Below are positions 7,853 through 16,651 of a DNA stretch of 64,000 nucleotides, piece after piece. The DNA comes from Chlorogloeopsis sp. ULAP01 (GTDB lineage: Bacteria > Cyanobacteriota > Cyanobacteriia > Cyanobacteriales > Nostocaceae). The DNA is taken from NCBI RefSeq assembly GCF_030381805.1, contig NZ_JAUDRH010000022.1, positions 41,733 through 105,732 of the forward strand, given 5' to 3'. Positions within the stretch are counted from its first letter, which is position 1. Each line of letters begins with the position of its first letter. A model generated the notes under the pieces. The model searched no databases. It saw nothing but the letters and a program-made list of their open reading frames with translations, and had not been told where the DNA came from. The translations under genes were made by a program, and so were the position numbers.

Positions 7853-9478
7853 TTACTTTTGGAACATCTTGAGCATGCGTTGGGTGACTAAAAAACCACC
7901 GGAAATGTTGATTGTCCCAACCAGGATAGCGATCGCACCAAGGATGGTAGTCGATGAGCTTGATGCACCAGAAATTTGGAGCATTCCACCAATAATGATG
8001 ATGCCGCTAATAGCATTGGTGACACTCATGAGCGGCGTATGCAGAGCAGGCTTAACGTTCCAGATTACTTGCCAGCCAACAAAGCAGGCAAGGACAAATA
8101 CAGTAAAGTGAGACAGAAATGAAGGAGGCGCGCTGATACCAATACCAAGGAGAGCCAAGCCAACTAGAAGCAGCCATAAGTCAGTGCTACTCTTCGAGGA
8201 ACTGGAAACTGAAGAGCTCGGAACTGGAGAGGATAAAACAGATGGAGTTGAGGGCGCAGCAACAACAGCAGACTCTTTCTCCTTGTCCCCGTGTCTCCTT
8301 GTCCCCGTGTCTCCTTGTCCCTTTATCTCCGTATCTTTTTGTACAGGCTTTGGTGCTGGCCAAGTAATTTCCCCAGCGTGAGTTACTAAGGCACCCCGAA
8401 TCACCTCATTTTCAAGATCGACTCTGTAGTTGTTAGCTCCACCCATTTCTTCGAGGAAATGGCAAAGATTAGTACTATAAAGCTGGCTTGCCTGTTGAGC
8501 CATACGACTGGGCAGATCGGTAAGCCCTACAATTGTCACACCCTTGTAACGGTAAACTTCATCAGGATGTGTACAGGCACAATTACCACCTTGCTCTGCC
8601 GCGAGATCGACAATTACCGATCCCTCCTTCATACTCTCAACCATTTCCTGCGTAACTAGTACAGGTGCTCTTTTTCCAGGGATTAGTGCCGTCGTGATAA
8701 TAATGTCAACTTCTTTGGCTTGAGCGGCGAACAGCTCCATTTCAGCTTTGATAAATTCGTCACTCATTACCTTGGCGTAGCCACCTTCACCCGAACCGTC
8801 TTCTGCAAAGTTAAGTTCTAAAAACTCTGCGCCTAGACTCTCTACCTGCTCCTTAACTACTAGACGTGTATCAAAAGCACGAACAATTGCACCTAAACTT
8901 CTTGCAGTTCCGATCGCTGCCAATCCAGCTACACCAGCACCAATAATCAGCACCTTCGCAGGTGGCACTTTTCCTGCTGCTGTAATTTGTCCATTAAAGA
9001 AGCGGCCAAAATGGTTAGCAGCCTCTATTACAGCTCGATAGCCAGCTAGATTTGCCATTGAACTTAGGGCATCCATTTTTTGCGCCCTGGTAATGCGTGG
9101 CACCGCATCCATTGATAAAACTGTAGCCTTACGTACTGCCAATTTTTCAAGTAAATCCGAGTTTTGAGCTGGCCACATAAAGCCAATCAGCGTTCCTCCC
9201 TCCCTGAGCAGTTCAGTTTCATCCTTTCCTAACTCTGGGTGTAACTGCGGTGGACGAACCTTCAGTACAATATCTGCCTCTGCCCATAGGGTAGGAGCAT
9301 CCGGGACAATTTTGCAATTAGCCTGTGTATAAGCCTCGTTTGTAAAGTTTGCGCTTTCGCCCGCACTTTTTTCGACCAGCACATCAAAGCCAAGCTTCGT
9401 CAGATGCTTGGCTGTCTCTGGTGTGGCTGCCACGCGACATTCACCAGGGTAAACTTCCTTTGGGATACCAACTTTCAT
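7853..9478 (-). CDS. pntA: NAD(P) transhydrogenase subunit alpha with a repeat-derived linker
   Basis: I place the start at ATG 9478 (MKVGIPKEVYPGE), because GAGGAGA lies about 7 bases before it; the longer frame to 9514 lacks a site. Residues about 1-370 are the NAD-binding domain I (VLIIGAGVAGLAAIGTA, then RAFDTR). The last 100 residues are four membrane helices of domain II beginning DLWLLLVGLALLGIG. Between them is a low-complexity linker containing GDTGTRRHGDKEKE and then a Ser/Pro run. The Gly-Asp-Thr part is the translation of the GTCTCC/GTCCCC minisatellite at 8280-8330. It is the first gene of the pntAB operon. Confidence 0.95.
   Translation of the reverse strand: MKVGIPKEVYPGECRVAATPETAKHLTKLGFDVLVEKSAGESANFTNEAYTQANCKIVPDAPTLWAEADIVLKVRPPQLHPELGKDETELLREGGTLIGFMWPAQNSDLLEKLAVRKATVLSMDAVPRITRAQKMDALSSMANLAGYRAVIEAANHFGRFFNGQITAAGKVPPAKVLIIGAGVAGLAAIGTARSLGAIVRAFDTRLVVKEQVESLGAEFLELNFAEDGSGEGGYAKVMSDEFIKAEMELFAAQAKEVDIIITTALIPGKRAPVLVTQEMVESMKEGSVIVDLAAEQGGNCACTHPDEVYRYKGVTIVGLTDLPSRMAQQASQLYSTNLCHFLEEMGGANNYRVDLENEVIRGALVTHAGEITWPAPKPVQKDTEIKGQGDTGTRRHGDKEKESAVVAAPSTPSVLSSPVPSSSVSSSSKSSTDLWLLLVGLALLGIGISAPPSFLSHFTVFVLACFVGWQVIWNVKPALHTPLMSVTNAISGIIIIGGMLQISGASSSSTTILGAIAILVGTINISGGFLVTQRMLKMFQK
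8280..8330. repeat. GTCTCCTTGTCCCC minisatellite inside pntA
   Basis: The plus strand shows alternating units of GTGTCTCCTTGTCCCC. The units are in frame and are translated on the minus strand as part of the pntA linker. The same sequence family recurs near 21.8, 23.65, 56.2 and 63.5 kb. Confidence 0.85.
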
Positions 9479-9834
9479 AATCTGTCTCCTCTCTATTAAG
9501 CTGAAATTCCCCAAGCAAAGAGAGACAATAACTTGTTTAGAGTGTAGTTTTGAACATACTATTACAAGAGTAATATTTGATATCTAGAACTGTCTTAATT
9601 CTTCACAAGTAATTAGTAGATTTCTATCAAAATAAATATAGAATTTATACCTATTTTCTATTCTTAGTACATCCATTTCTAGACAAGAAACAGGCAAAAA
9701 AGACAGGGATCAATAATTTTCCTGTAATTATGAAATTTATGAAATTTATATATTTTCAAATTAAAAACAAAAAAATTCACAACAAGTAATAATTTTTTTA
9801 CTTCTTGTAACATCTACACGATAAATATAGCCAA
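9479..9834. other. AT-rich intergenic region between pntA and cobL
   Basis: This gap of about 356 bp is the upstream region of pntA and the downstream region of cobL. The ribosome site of pntA lies near 9486-9492. The rest is poly-A/T rich with no reading frame, repeat or hairpin that I can support. The pntA promoter must be here. Confidence 0.5.
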
Positions 9835-11085
9835 CTAACTTGGATACTTTGCATTAACAATTGTTACTGGATTTAGTGGTGCAAAACGTGTTAGCTGTCC
9901 TATTGGTACAGAGCGAGATAACTGTACTTGCAATAACTGATACTCCCAAGAGTGAGCTTTGAACCATAATAAGGCAGTGTTGAGATGTTCTAATGTTGCT
10001 AAAGCTAGAACTATGACTCCTTGAGGATTTAACCTCACAGCACAAGTATCAACAATTGCAGTTAAATTACCGCCGCTACCACCAATAAAAATGCGATCGC
10101 ATTTACCTTCCAAGCTCTCTAATACTTCTGGTGCGCTGCCGTGAATAGATATAACGTTTTGAACTTGGAAACGTTCGCAATTACGTGCAATTAATGAACT
10201 GCCCGCAGTAGTTTTTTCAATGGCATAGACTTTTGAAGTGGGGAATAAACGGGCAATTTCAATTGAGACAGAACCAGTTCCCGCGCCAATATCCCAGATA
10301 ATTTGTCCAGGACGCAGCGCTAGTTCTGCTAAAACTAAAGTTCGGACTTCCCGCTTTGTCATTAAACCAGGGCGATCGCTAAAACATAGAAAGTAATCAT
10401 CTGGGATGCCAAAGTAGGGTAATTTTTCCAAATCTAACTTTTGAGAATGCTCTTGACGTAGTAATACAACTACATTTAGAGGGGCAAAATCCTGATTTTG
10501 TACAGATGCAAAATTACCCGTCTCTATAATCCGCTCGTTATTTCCACCTAAATTTTCACAAACCCAAAATTGATATTGACTGGGCAAATTTAAAGATTCT
10601 ACCAAGCAGGCGATCGCACCGGGAGTATTCTTACCATCTGTGAGTACGGCAATTTTTTCTACTCCTTGTTGCAACGCTTGCACTAATTCATCAACAGAAC
10701 GCCCGTGGGCGCTAATCACACGGGCGTCTTGCCAAGGAACTTGAATGCGATTAAAAGCAAGCTGTACTGAACTTAGATGAGGATGAAATGTCAGTGTTTT
10801 TGGGGGAAGTTCCGACAACAGCAACCGCCCTAACCCAAAAAACAACGGATCTCCAGAAACCAGAACGACAATACCCTCAGTGCCTATTGCCAACAAATGA
10901 CGGATTTCCTGAATTGCCTCAGTAAAATCTTTGAGGACTAGACGTTGGGCTAGGTGGTTGGGAAAATAACTCAAGTGGCGATCACTACCCACAAGCAATG
11001 TAGCTTTTTCAACTAATTGTCTGACCTTTTGGGTTAACCCAGCTGCTCCATCTAAGCCAATTCCCACAACATGAATTTTAGTCAT
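9835..11085 (-). CDS. cobL: Precorrin-6Y C5,15-methyltransferase (decarboxylating), CbiE-CbiT fusion
   Basis: This 416-residue fused enzyme acts in corrin (cobalamin) ring synthesis. Residues 1-200 are a tetrapyrrole methylase domain (IHVVGIGLDGA at the start, LVSGDPLFFGLGRLL). Residues about 225-410 are the CbiT-type SAM methyltransferase (DRPGLMTKREVR, then DIGAGTGSVSIEIARLFP). It methylates C5 and C15 and removes the acetate carboxyl in the cytoplasm. Start ATG 11085. No cobalamin riboswitch is seen in the 190-bp upstream region, and no other cobalamin gene is next to it. Confidence 0.95.
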   Translation of the reverse strand: MTKIHVVGIGLDGAAGLTQKVRQLVEKATLLVGSDRHLSYFPNHLAQRLVLKDFTEAIQEIRHLLAIGTEGIVVLVSGDPLFFGLGRLLLSELPPKTLTFHPHLSSVQLAFNRIQVPWQDARVISAHGRSVDELVQALQQGVEKIAVLTDGKNTPGAIACLVESLNLPSQYQFWVCENLGGNNERIIETGNFASVQNQDFAPLNVVVLLRQEHSQKLDLEKLPYFGIPDDYFLCFSDRPGLMTKREVRTLVLAELALRPGQIIWDIGAGTGSVSIEIARLFPTSKVYAIEKTTAGSSLIARNCERFQVQNVISIHGSAPEVLESLEGKCDRIFIGGSGGNLTAIVDTCAVRLNPQGVIVLALATLEHLNTALLWFKAHSWEYQLLQVQLSRSVPIGQLTRFAPLNPVTIVNAKYPS

Positions 11086-11199
11086 TAATTAATAGTCAAT
11101 TGTCATCAGTCAATGGTCATTAGTTAATAATCACATTTTTTACCGTAGCTATACGTACAAAGTATGCCTATTTTTTAGGACATCAGTACTAAGTAACCT

Positions 11200-11252
11200 A
11201 GTCCGCGCAAGCGGACTGAGTACGTGTAGCCGCACCCTTCTAGGGTGTCGGC
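11200..11252. repeat. Pair of adjacent hairpin-forming repeats
   Basis: Two inverted repeats stand side by side. The first is AGTCCGC-GCAA-GCGGACT (11200-11217), a perfect 7-bp stem with a tetraloop. The second runs from GCCG at 11229 through CACCCT-TCT-AGGGTG to CGGC at 11252 with one bulged T. They lie between the FAD reductase end and the cobL start and resemble dispersed cyanobacterial palindromes. Confidence 0.7.
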
Positions 11253-11275
11253 AGCTAATGACAAATGACAAATTA

Positions 11276-12394
11276 CTAACCACCAAAAGGAGTTAAGCGC
11301 TTGATGGCACGACCGGCAACATCTCCGTAGCGCAACTGTCCACACAGGATTTTACCCATCATTTGGGGTGCAGACGGGCGCTTGACACCAACTTTGTAGC
11401 CAACTCCAGGAAAACGATAAAATAGCCCGGCTAATTTTTGCGCCCAAGCCATATCAGTACCCCATTCCTCATTGATAACATCAGAGTATTTTTCTAGGGC
11501 ATTGATATCGCCACCCACAGCTTTGTCAATCGCCTCTGCTGCTTTTAAACCAGTAAAAATAGAAGGACGAATACCTTCTGCGGTAAATGGATCGACAACA
11601 CAAGCTGCTTCTCCTGCCAAAATAGCATTGTCAGTGTGCAATTTTTGCTCGCCATTCCAAAGGCAGAGGGCATGTCCGTACTGTTTGCAGGTTTTCACAT
11701 CCAACCCAAACGAGTTGCCATATTCATCCAAAATTTTCTTAAAATCTTGTGGTTCACCACCGATAAAAGTACCAACACCAATGGAATATCCATCTGCCTT
11801 CGGGAAGTTCCACAGGTAGCCATTTTTCACCATGCCAAATTCAAAGTGGGCGATATGGCCGTTTTCTACCTGAGCTGGTGCTTCAGCTTCTAAAGCTCCA
11901 GCTAAACGGCGTTTGCGTTCTTTGAAGCCCAGCCATTTTGCCATAGGGCCTTTTGCACCATCAGCAGCAATCAAATATCTGCCTGTAAATGAACCGTTAG
12001 CAGTATTTACTTGCCAGCGATCGCTTTGAAATTCAATGCCCGTAACTTCTACATTATCTTTTAGTTCTGCACCTTGTTTCTGGGCTTGCTGAATTAAGAA
12101 GTAATCGAAAACATCCCGTCGTACCATCCACACTGGTTCGGGGGTTTTGAGTTCAGCTTCCACCGGATCGCCCATTTTCCACGTGCAGCGAATTGTGTTT
12201 GCTTTAATCGAAATTGCTGGGCTGAAGTCAAAGTCAAACCACTCAGCTATGCTTGGCGACACTCCACCGCCACAAGGTTTATATCTGGGCAGAGACTCCT
12301 TTTCCAGAATTAATACAGAGCGTCCTCGCTTTGCTAAGTGATATGCAGATGTTCCACCAGCTGGCCCCGCGCCGACGATAATGCAGTCGTACAT
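11276..12394 (-). CDS. Geranylgeranyl reductase family FAD-dependent oxidoreductase
   Basis: The 372-residue flavoprotein has the N-terminal FAD-binding motif IIVGAGPAGG with LILEKES at the end of strand 2, the YKPCGGGVSP motif of the geranylgeranyl reductase family, and GEAACVVDPFTAEGI for the second FAD contact. It is shorter than and different from the chlorophyll enzyme ChlP of cyanobacteria (about 406 residues), so it is a paralogue. The substrate is probably an isoprenoid chain, but this is not shown. Start ATG 12394, with AGGAG about 14 bases upstream. It is not clearly in an operon. Confidence 0.88.
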   Translation of the reverse strand: MYDCIIVGAGPAGGTSAYHLAKRGRSVLILEKESLPRYKPCGGGVSPSIAEWFDFDFSPAISIKANTIRCTWKMGDPVEAELKTPEPVWMVRRDVFDYFLIQQAQKQGAELKDNVEVTGIEFQSDRWQVNTANGSFTGRYLIAADGAKGPMAKWLGFKERKRRLAGALEAEAPAQVENGHIAHFEFGMVKNGYLWNFPKADGYSIGVGTFIGGEPQDFKKILDEYGNSFGLDVKTCKQYGHALCLWNGEQKLHTDNAILAGEAACVVDPFTAEGIRPSIFTGLKAAEAIDKAVGGDINALEKYSDVINEEWGTDMAWAQKLAGLFYRFPGVGYKVGVKRPSAPQMMGKILCGQLRYGDVAGRAIKRLTPFGG

Positions 12395-13170
12395 ATGGTT
12401 AAATTTTGCTCCTGATGATTGTTGAATTTTTATACTCTACGGCTAGACAGTCTCACCAATTTAACTTGATTTTGGTGCCTACTGTGCAAAATTCCACAGC
12501 TTTGTGTTTGACTAGTCTCAAGTATTTACTTATAACCAAGAATGTTCATTGCCTAAATTTTGGCATTCAAAACTAAATTTTTAATAGTTTATTGTTTTTG
12601 ATTTTGTTATTGTTCTCTAATTTATTCTTAGTTTTTTCATATGTTTTCGTAGTTTATATGTATTATTCTGAATACATATAAAAACAGCTATTAGCCTGGC
12701 ATGACCTCTACTAAGTTACAATTCATTACTTCTACTGGTTACAAATTTTCTGCAAAGTTTTAGTAAATATTTTCACATTTCACAAAAATTTTTGTAGCTT
12801 TTGTAGTTTAGATTGCCGAAAAGCATACCTGATCTCTGAGATTTTACTCTGCGCTCCTACCCTGCGGGAAGGCGTTCGCGTAGCGTGTCGCTTTGCGACT
12901 CAGCGCCTAATGTGTTTTCTCTGGGTTCCTCTGCATTGAAAAACACTATAAGAAATTAATGTACTAAGAATGAGCAGTTGAGAGTAACGAATTGAACTCT
13001 CAACTATTCACTCTTATACAAGCGGATTTAAGCAGCTATTAATTTTCACAACTGGAAGTCATGCTTGGTGTATGCAGGTATATAACAAGTTTTCACAGCG
13101 CGATCGCACTGCGGCTACTTTACCAAAAGTCTGAACTTACAACAGCACTGTCTCCTCTAATCCTAAATTT
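12395..13170. other. Long non-coding gap with one GC-rich repeat
   Basis: About 776 bp between two minus-strand genes without a credible gene. Most is AT-rich. At 12851-12909 there is a GC-rich dispersed repeat (CCTGCGGGAAGGCGTTCGCG and GTGTCGCTTTGCGACTC), and a HIP1 site lies near 13100. The promoter for the FAD reductase gene should be at the left end. No tRNA or known RNA was recognised. Confidence 0.5.
12851..12909. repeat. GC-rich interspersed repeat
   Basis: This sequence stands out from AT-rich flanks and shares the CCTGCGGGAAG word with copies near 43.06 and 46.41 kb. It belongs to the palindromic repeat family described for the 46-kb island. Confidence 0.6.
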
Positions 13171-13719
13171 TTAGACAGTTGTGATGTCTTTTTCTTTTTC
13201 TGCTAGCAGTTCGTTGATTTTGCCAGTGTATTTGTCCGTTAGTTTTTGTAATTTATCTTGCTGATCACGTGCTTCATCTTCTGTTATTTCCGAATTTTTT
13301 TCCATTTTGCGGATAGTGTCTAGAGCATCACGGCGGATGTTACGAATTGCGACGCGTCCTTCTTCAGCGTACTTCGCAGCAATTTTGACTAATTCTTTGC
13401 GGCGATCGCTCGTCAAAGGCGGAATATTCAGCCGGATCACAGAACCATCATTATTGGGCGTTAACCCCACATCCGACATCGAAATCGCCTTTTCGACCAT
13501 ATTCAAGGTACTGCGATCATAGGGCTGAATCAAAATTGTCGTAGCATCCGGCGTGCTAATATTTGCCAGAGACTTTAAGGGTGTAGGCGAACCGTAATAC
13601 TCTACCGTTACCTTATCTAGTAAACTCGCGTTAGCGCGACCAGTGCGAATTGTGTTAAAAGCTCGTTGAGTCGCCTCAACAGTCTTTTGCATCGTACTCT
13701 CAGCTTCAGCTAATTTCAC
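13171..13719 (-). CDS. frr: Ribosome recycling factor
   Basis: The product is about 182 residues and is the standard ribosome recycling factor (KLAEAESTMQKTVEATQ, then FNTIRTGRANASLLD and IRRDALDTIRKMEK). It splits post-termination ribosomes with EF-G. I prefer the GTG at 13719 over the ATG at 13734, because GGGAGG sits 5-6 bases before the GTG and the resulting amino end is the family's usual one. With this start the gene overlaps the end of pyrH by 14 bases, so the two are translationally coupled. pyrH-frr is a conserved bacterial gene order. Confidence 0.96.
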   Translation of the reverse strand: MKLAEAESTMQKTVEATQRAFNTIRTGRANASLLDKVTVEYYGSPTPLKSLANISTPDATTILIQPYDRSTLNMVEKAISMSDVGLTPNNDGSVIRLNIPPLTSDRRKELVKIAAKYAEEGRVAIRNIRRDALDTIRKMEKNSEITEDEARDQQDKLQKLTDKYTGKINELLAEKEKDITTV

Positions 13720-14434
13720 AAGAACCTCCCACAAGGGTGCCGATCGATTCTCCCATGACTGCTCGGCGGATATTACCCCGCACAGTTAAGTCAAAGACGA
13801 GAATAGGGATATTATTCTCCTTACATAAGGCTATCGCGGTACTGTCCATTACCCGCAGATCTTTCGCCAAAACATGACCATATGTCAGAGTATTGTAGCG
13901 TTTGGCATCAGGGTAAATATGTGGATCGGCATCGTAGATTCCGTCTACTTTTGTGGCTTTGAAAATCACCTCAGCTTCAATTTCCGCAGCTCTTAAAGCC
14001 GCAGTCGTATCAGTAGTGAAAAAAGGATTGCCAGAACCCGCACCAAAAATTACCACCCGTCCCTTTTCTAGATGACGGATGGCACGACGGCGAATATAAG
14101 GTTCAGCTAATTCCTGCATGGCGATCGCGGTTTGGACTCGCGTTTGTACTCCGATTCGTTCGAGCGAATCTTGCAGCGTCATGGCATTCATTACCGTGGC
14201 AATCATTCCAATGTAGTCAGCGGTTGCTCTATCCATCCCCGCCGACGCGGCTTTGACGCCACGAAATATATTACCCCCGCCAACGACGATGGCCATCTGA
14301 ACACCAGTAGCTACTACTTCTGCTACTTCTTGTGCTATTTCTTTCACCACTTCTGGATCAATTCCATAGCCCATGTTGCCCATTAAGGCTTCACCGCTTA
14401 GTTTAAGTAAAACCCGCCGGTAATGTGTTCCCAT
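13706..14434 (-). CDS. pyrH: UMP kinase
   Basis: The 242-residue enzyme phosphorylates UMP to UDP for pyrimidine nucleotide synthesis. It has the amino acid kinase fold with YRRVLLKLSGEAL at the start, VVGGGNIFRG for phosphate binding, and TDTTAALRAAEI and FKATKVDGIYDADP in the C-terminal half. I chose ATG 14434 (MGTHYRRVLL) over a longer frame to 14473, since it fits the family. Its end overlaps frr by 14 bases. It is followed by frr in one operon. Confidence 0.96.
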   Translation of the reverse strand: MGTHYRRVLLKLSGEALMGNMGYGIDPEVVKEIAQEVAEVVATGVQMAIVVGGGNIFRGVKAASAGMDRATADYIGMIATVMNAMTLQDSLERIGVQTRVQTAIAMQELAEPYIRRRAIRHLEKGRVVIFGAGSGNPFFTTDTTAALRAAEIEAEVIFKATKVDGIYDADPHIYPDAKRYNTLTYGHVLAKDLRVMDSTAIALCKENNIPILVFDLTVRGNIRRAVMGESIGTLVGGSCEIS

Positions 14435-14504
14435 GAAGTTACGCTTTATCAAAAAATATGCAATTACCTCCAATTTAAGATAACAGCACAGTGACTATCT
14501 GTCT

Positions 14505-15059
14505 CTAGTCACGCCACACTAAAGCACTACCTACGGGTTCAGTTTCTTTTGGAAAAATTTCTTTGCCTTGGACAACAGAAGCGATCGCTGCCTTTAAAAA
14601 ATGTTTTTTCACAGCTAACGGGTCTTGGGGATAATCGTCAATTAACCCTTTGTAGCGTAAAATACCCTCTTTATCTATCAAGAAAGCCATTGGTGTTTTG
14701 CTGGCTCCAAAGCTGCGAGTTACATCTTGAGTTGAATCCCAAAGGTAGGGGAAGTTTAACTGACGAGCTGCTGCAAAAGTTTGCATATTTTCAAAGCTTT
14801 CCACGGGTAACTGACTGGCATCATTGCCATTCACACCAATCAGCGTAAAACCTTGTTTGGAAAACTCAGTTTGAATGCTCTTCAGCCTTTCTACATATAA
14901 CTTTACATAAGGACAATGATTAGACATCAAAATGACGCCAACTGCCCGGAACGATTCTAAATAACGGCGAAGATGATGTACTTGTTTGTCAATTCCTGGC
15001 AATTCAAAATCTGGTGCGTAACTTCCCACCGGAGTATCTATTGTTTCTAGTACATTCAT
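14505..15059 (-). CDS. Thioredoxin-fold redoxin (AhpC/TSA type)
   Basis: The 184-residue protein has the redoxin pattern: YAPDFELPGID near the N-terminus, then SNHCPYVK with the active Cys49, GVNGNDASQLPVESF, and SKTPMAFLID with the cis-proline. It lacks the CxxC of ordinary thioredoxins, and the NHCPYVK variant is typical of a peroxiredoxin-like group common in cyanobacteria. It probably reduces peroxides or protein disulfides in the cytoplasm; the reductant is unknown. It lies upstream of pyrH on the same strand, with 70 bp between. Confidence 0.85.
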   Translation of the reverse strand: MNVLETIDTPVGSYAPDFELPGIDKQVHHLRRYLESFRAVGVILMSNHCPYVKLYVERLKSIQTEFSKQGFTLIGVNGNDASQLPVESFENMQTFAAARQLNFPYLWDSTQDVTRSFGASKTPMAFLIDKEGILRYKGLIDDYPQDPLAVKKHFLKAAIASVVQGKEIFPKETEPVGSALVWRD

Positions 15060-15598
15060 TGTTCTAACTCCCAGGAACTATGTATGAACAAGAAAACATA
15101 CGCCCAAATTTGCTAGCGTCATTTCCCCATTTCAAACCACCCCTTTTGTGGATGCTTGATATCCAACAATTTTAGAAATCAATATCGCTGCTGTAAATTG
15201 TAAAACTACTGAATATAAAACTTTTGCCAAATCCACCACAGAATCAAATCATCACAAATGCCACTGTAATTATACAGAGACTGCATTTAAAAACAAATCA
15301 GCAATCTTTATGAATATAAACCTAAGTTCCTTGTCATCGGGGACGCTCAAATCACTGAGATTTAAAAGAGGATTTCAACAAAACTTGAGAGTTCAAAATT
15401 CTTTTAACAGAACTATTGTGCTTTCTAGCTTCTAGTTCTTGACTTCTTTGTTATTAAAAGCTTAACAAAGTATGCTTATATAACTTCAACAGATGCAAAG
15501 CACTTATAAACTAAACACTGCTAACCAACTTGTACACTATGTCTGTAATGACTCTATGCCTTTGCTCCACATCTAAAACTGTCTGGATATAAACACCC
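15060..15598. other. Intergenic region without a gene
   Basis: This gap of about 539 bp lies between divergently transcribed genes and must hold the promoters of the redoxin gene (minus) and the hydrolase gene (plus). It is AT-rich; I see no frame, tRNA, repeat array or convincing hairpin. Confidence 0.5.
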
Positions 15599-16504
15599 AT
15601 GACTACTTCCATTTCTACCACAGCGTTAACCTCAACAAAAACCTGGAATTGGCAAGGTTTCTCTATCTGCTATCAATCCCAAGGAAACACTGGCCCAGCT
15701 ATTGTTTTAGTGCATGGCTTTGGAGCTTCATGGTGGCATTGGCGTAACAATATTCCGGTGCTGGCAGAAAATTTCCGCGTTTATGCGATTGATTTGATTG
15801 GCTTTGGTGCTTCGGCTAAACCCAAACCCGGTGAAAATATTGCCTATACAATTGAAACTTGGGGACAACAGGTAGCAGATTTTTGCCGTGAAGTGGTGGG
15901 TGAACCAGCTTTTTTAGTCGCTAACTCTATTGGCTGTATTGTTGCTATGCAGGCAGCAGTGAGTAATCCTGAGATTGCCTTGGGAGTGGCATTGCTCAAC
16001 TGTTCTCTGCGCTTATTACACGATCGCAAACGCCACACATTACCTTGGCATCGTCGCTTGGGAGCACCCCTATTGCAACGCATTTTATCTTTTAAACCCA
16101 TAGGTGAGTTTTTCTTTGATCAAGTTGCCAAACCGAAAACAGTACGAAAGATTCTTCTCAAAGCCTATGCAAACTCAACAGCTGTGACAGAAGAGTTGGT
16201 AGACATCCTGACAGCACCAGCTAGCGATCCAGGAGCAGCAGCTGTATTTCTCGCCTTTACCTCCTATTCTCAAGGCCCCTTGCCAGAAGACCTTTTGCCT
16301 CAACTGCCGTGTCCGGCAATTATCTTGTGGGGAACAGCCGATCCTTGGGAGCCAATAGAGCTAGGCAGAGAATTAGCCAATTTTCCCCAAGTACAAAAGT
16401 TCATACCTTTGGAAGGTGTAGGACATTGTCCTCAAGATGAAGCTCCTGAATTAGTAAATTTAATATTACAAGACTGGATATGGGAACGTACTAGGTGTGG
16501 ATAA
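15599..16504 (+). CDS. Alpha/beta-fold hydrolase
   Basis: The 301-residue protein carries a full hydrolase triad: Ser110 in VANSIGC (the nucleophile elbow), Asp248 in WGTADPW, and His276 in GVGHCPQDE. The oxyanion motif LVHGFGASWWHW precedes it. It resembles the cyanobacterial and plastid hydrolases related to pheophytinase, but the substrate is not evident. There is no signal peptide, so it is cytoplasmic or membrane-peripheral. It is monocistronic by position. Confidence 0.88.
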   Translation: MTTSISTTALTSTKTWNWQGFSICYQSQGNTGPAIVLVHGFGASWWHWRNNIPVLAENFRVYAIDLIGFGASAKPKPGENIAYTIETWGQQVADFCREVVGEPAFLVANSIGCIVAMQAAVSNPEIALGVALLNCSLRLLHDRKRHTLPWHRRLGAPLLQRILSFKPIGEFFFDQVAKPKTVRKILLKAYANSTAVTEELVDILTAPASDPGAAAVFLAFTSYSQGPLPEDLLPQLPCPAIILWGTADPWEPIELGRELANFPQVQKFIPLEGVGHCPQDEAPELVNLILQDWIWERTRCG

Positions 16505-16651
16505 TGAGAAAGTAGGAGAAATTATAATATTCCTTCTGCCTCCTAACTTGAAAGAGCAGGGGGAGCTCTTGAGGCTGGGGAAGCTGAGGGAGAAAAACAC
16601 TTTCATGCAAGGCTTGTGAAACTGGTTTCATCGGGACTGCCTCCTGCCCTC

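Noticed and set aside
11086..11275. Cobalamin riboswitch before cobL
   Set aside because: The region is short and holds AT-rich direct repeats and two hairpins; no B12-box-like sequence was seen.
13720..13734. ATG start for frr five codons upstream
   Set aside because: The GTG at 13719 has GGGAGG at the right distance, and the ATG would place the ribosome site inside the gene.
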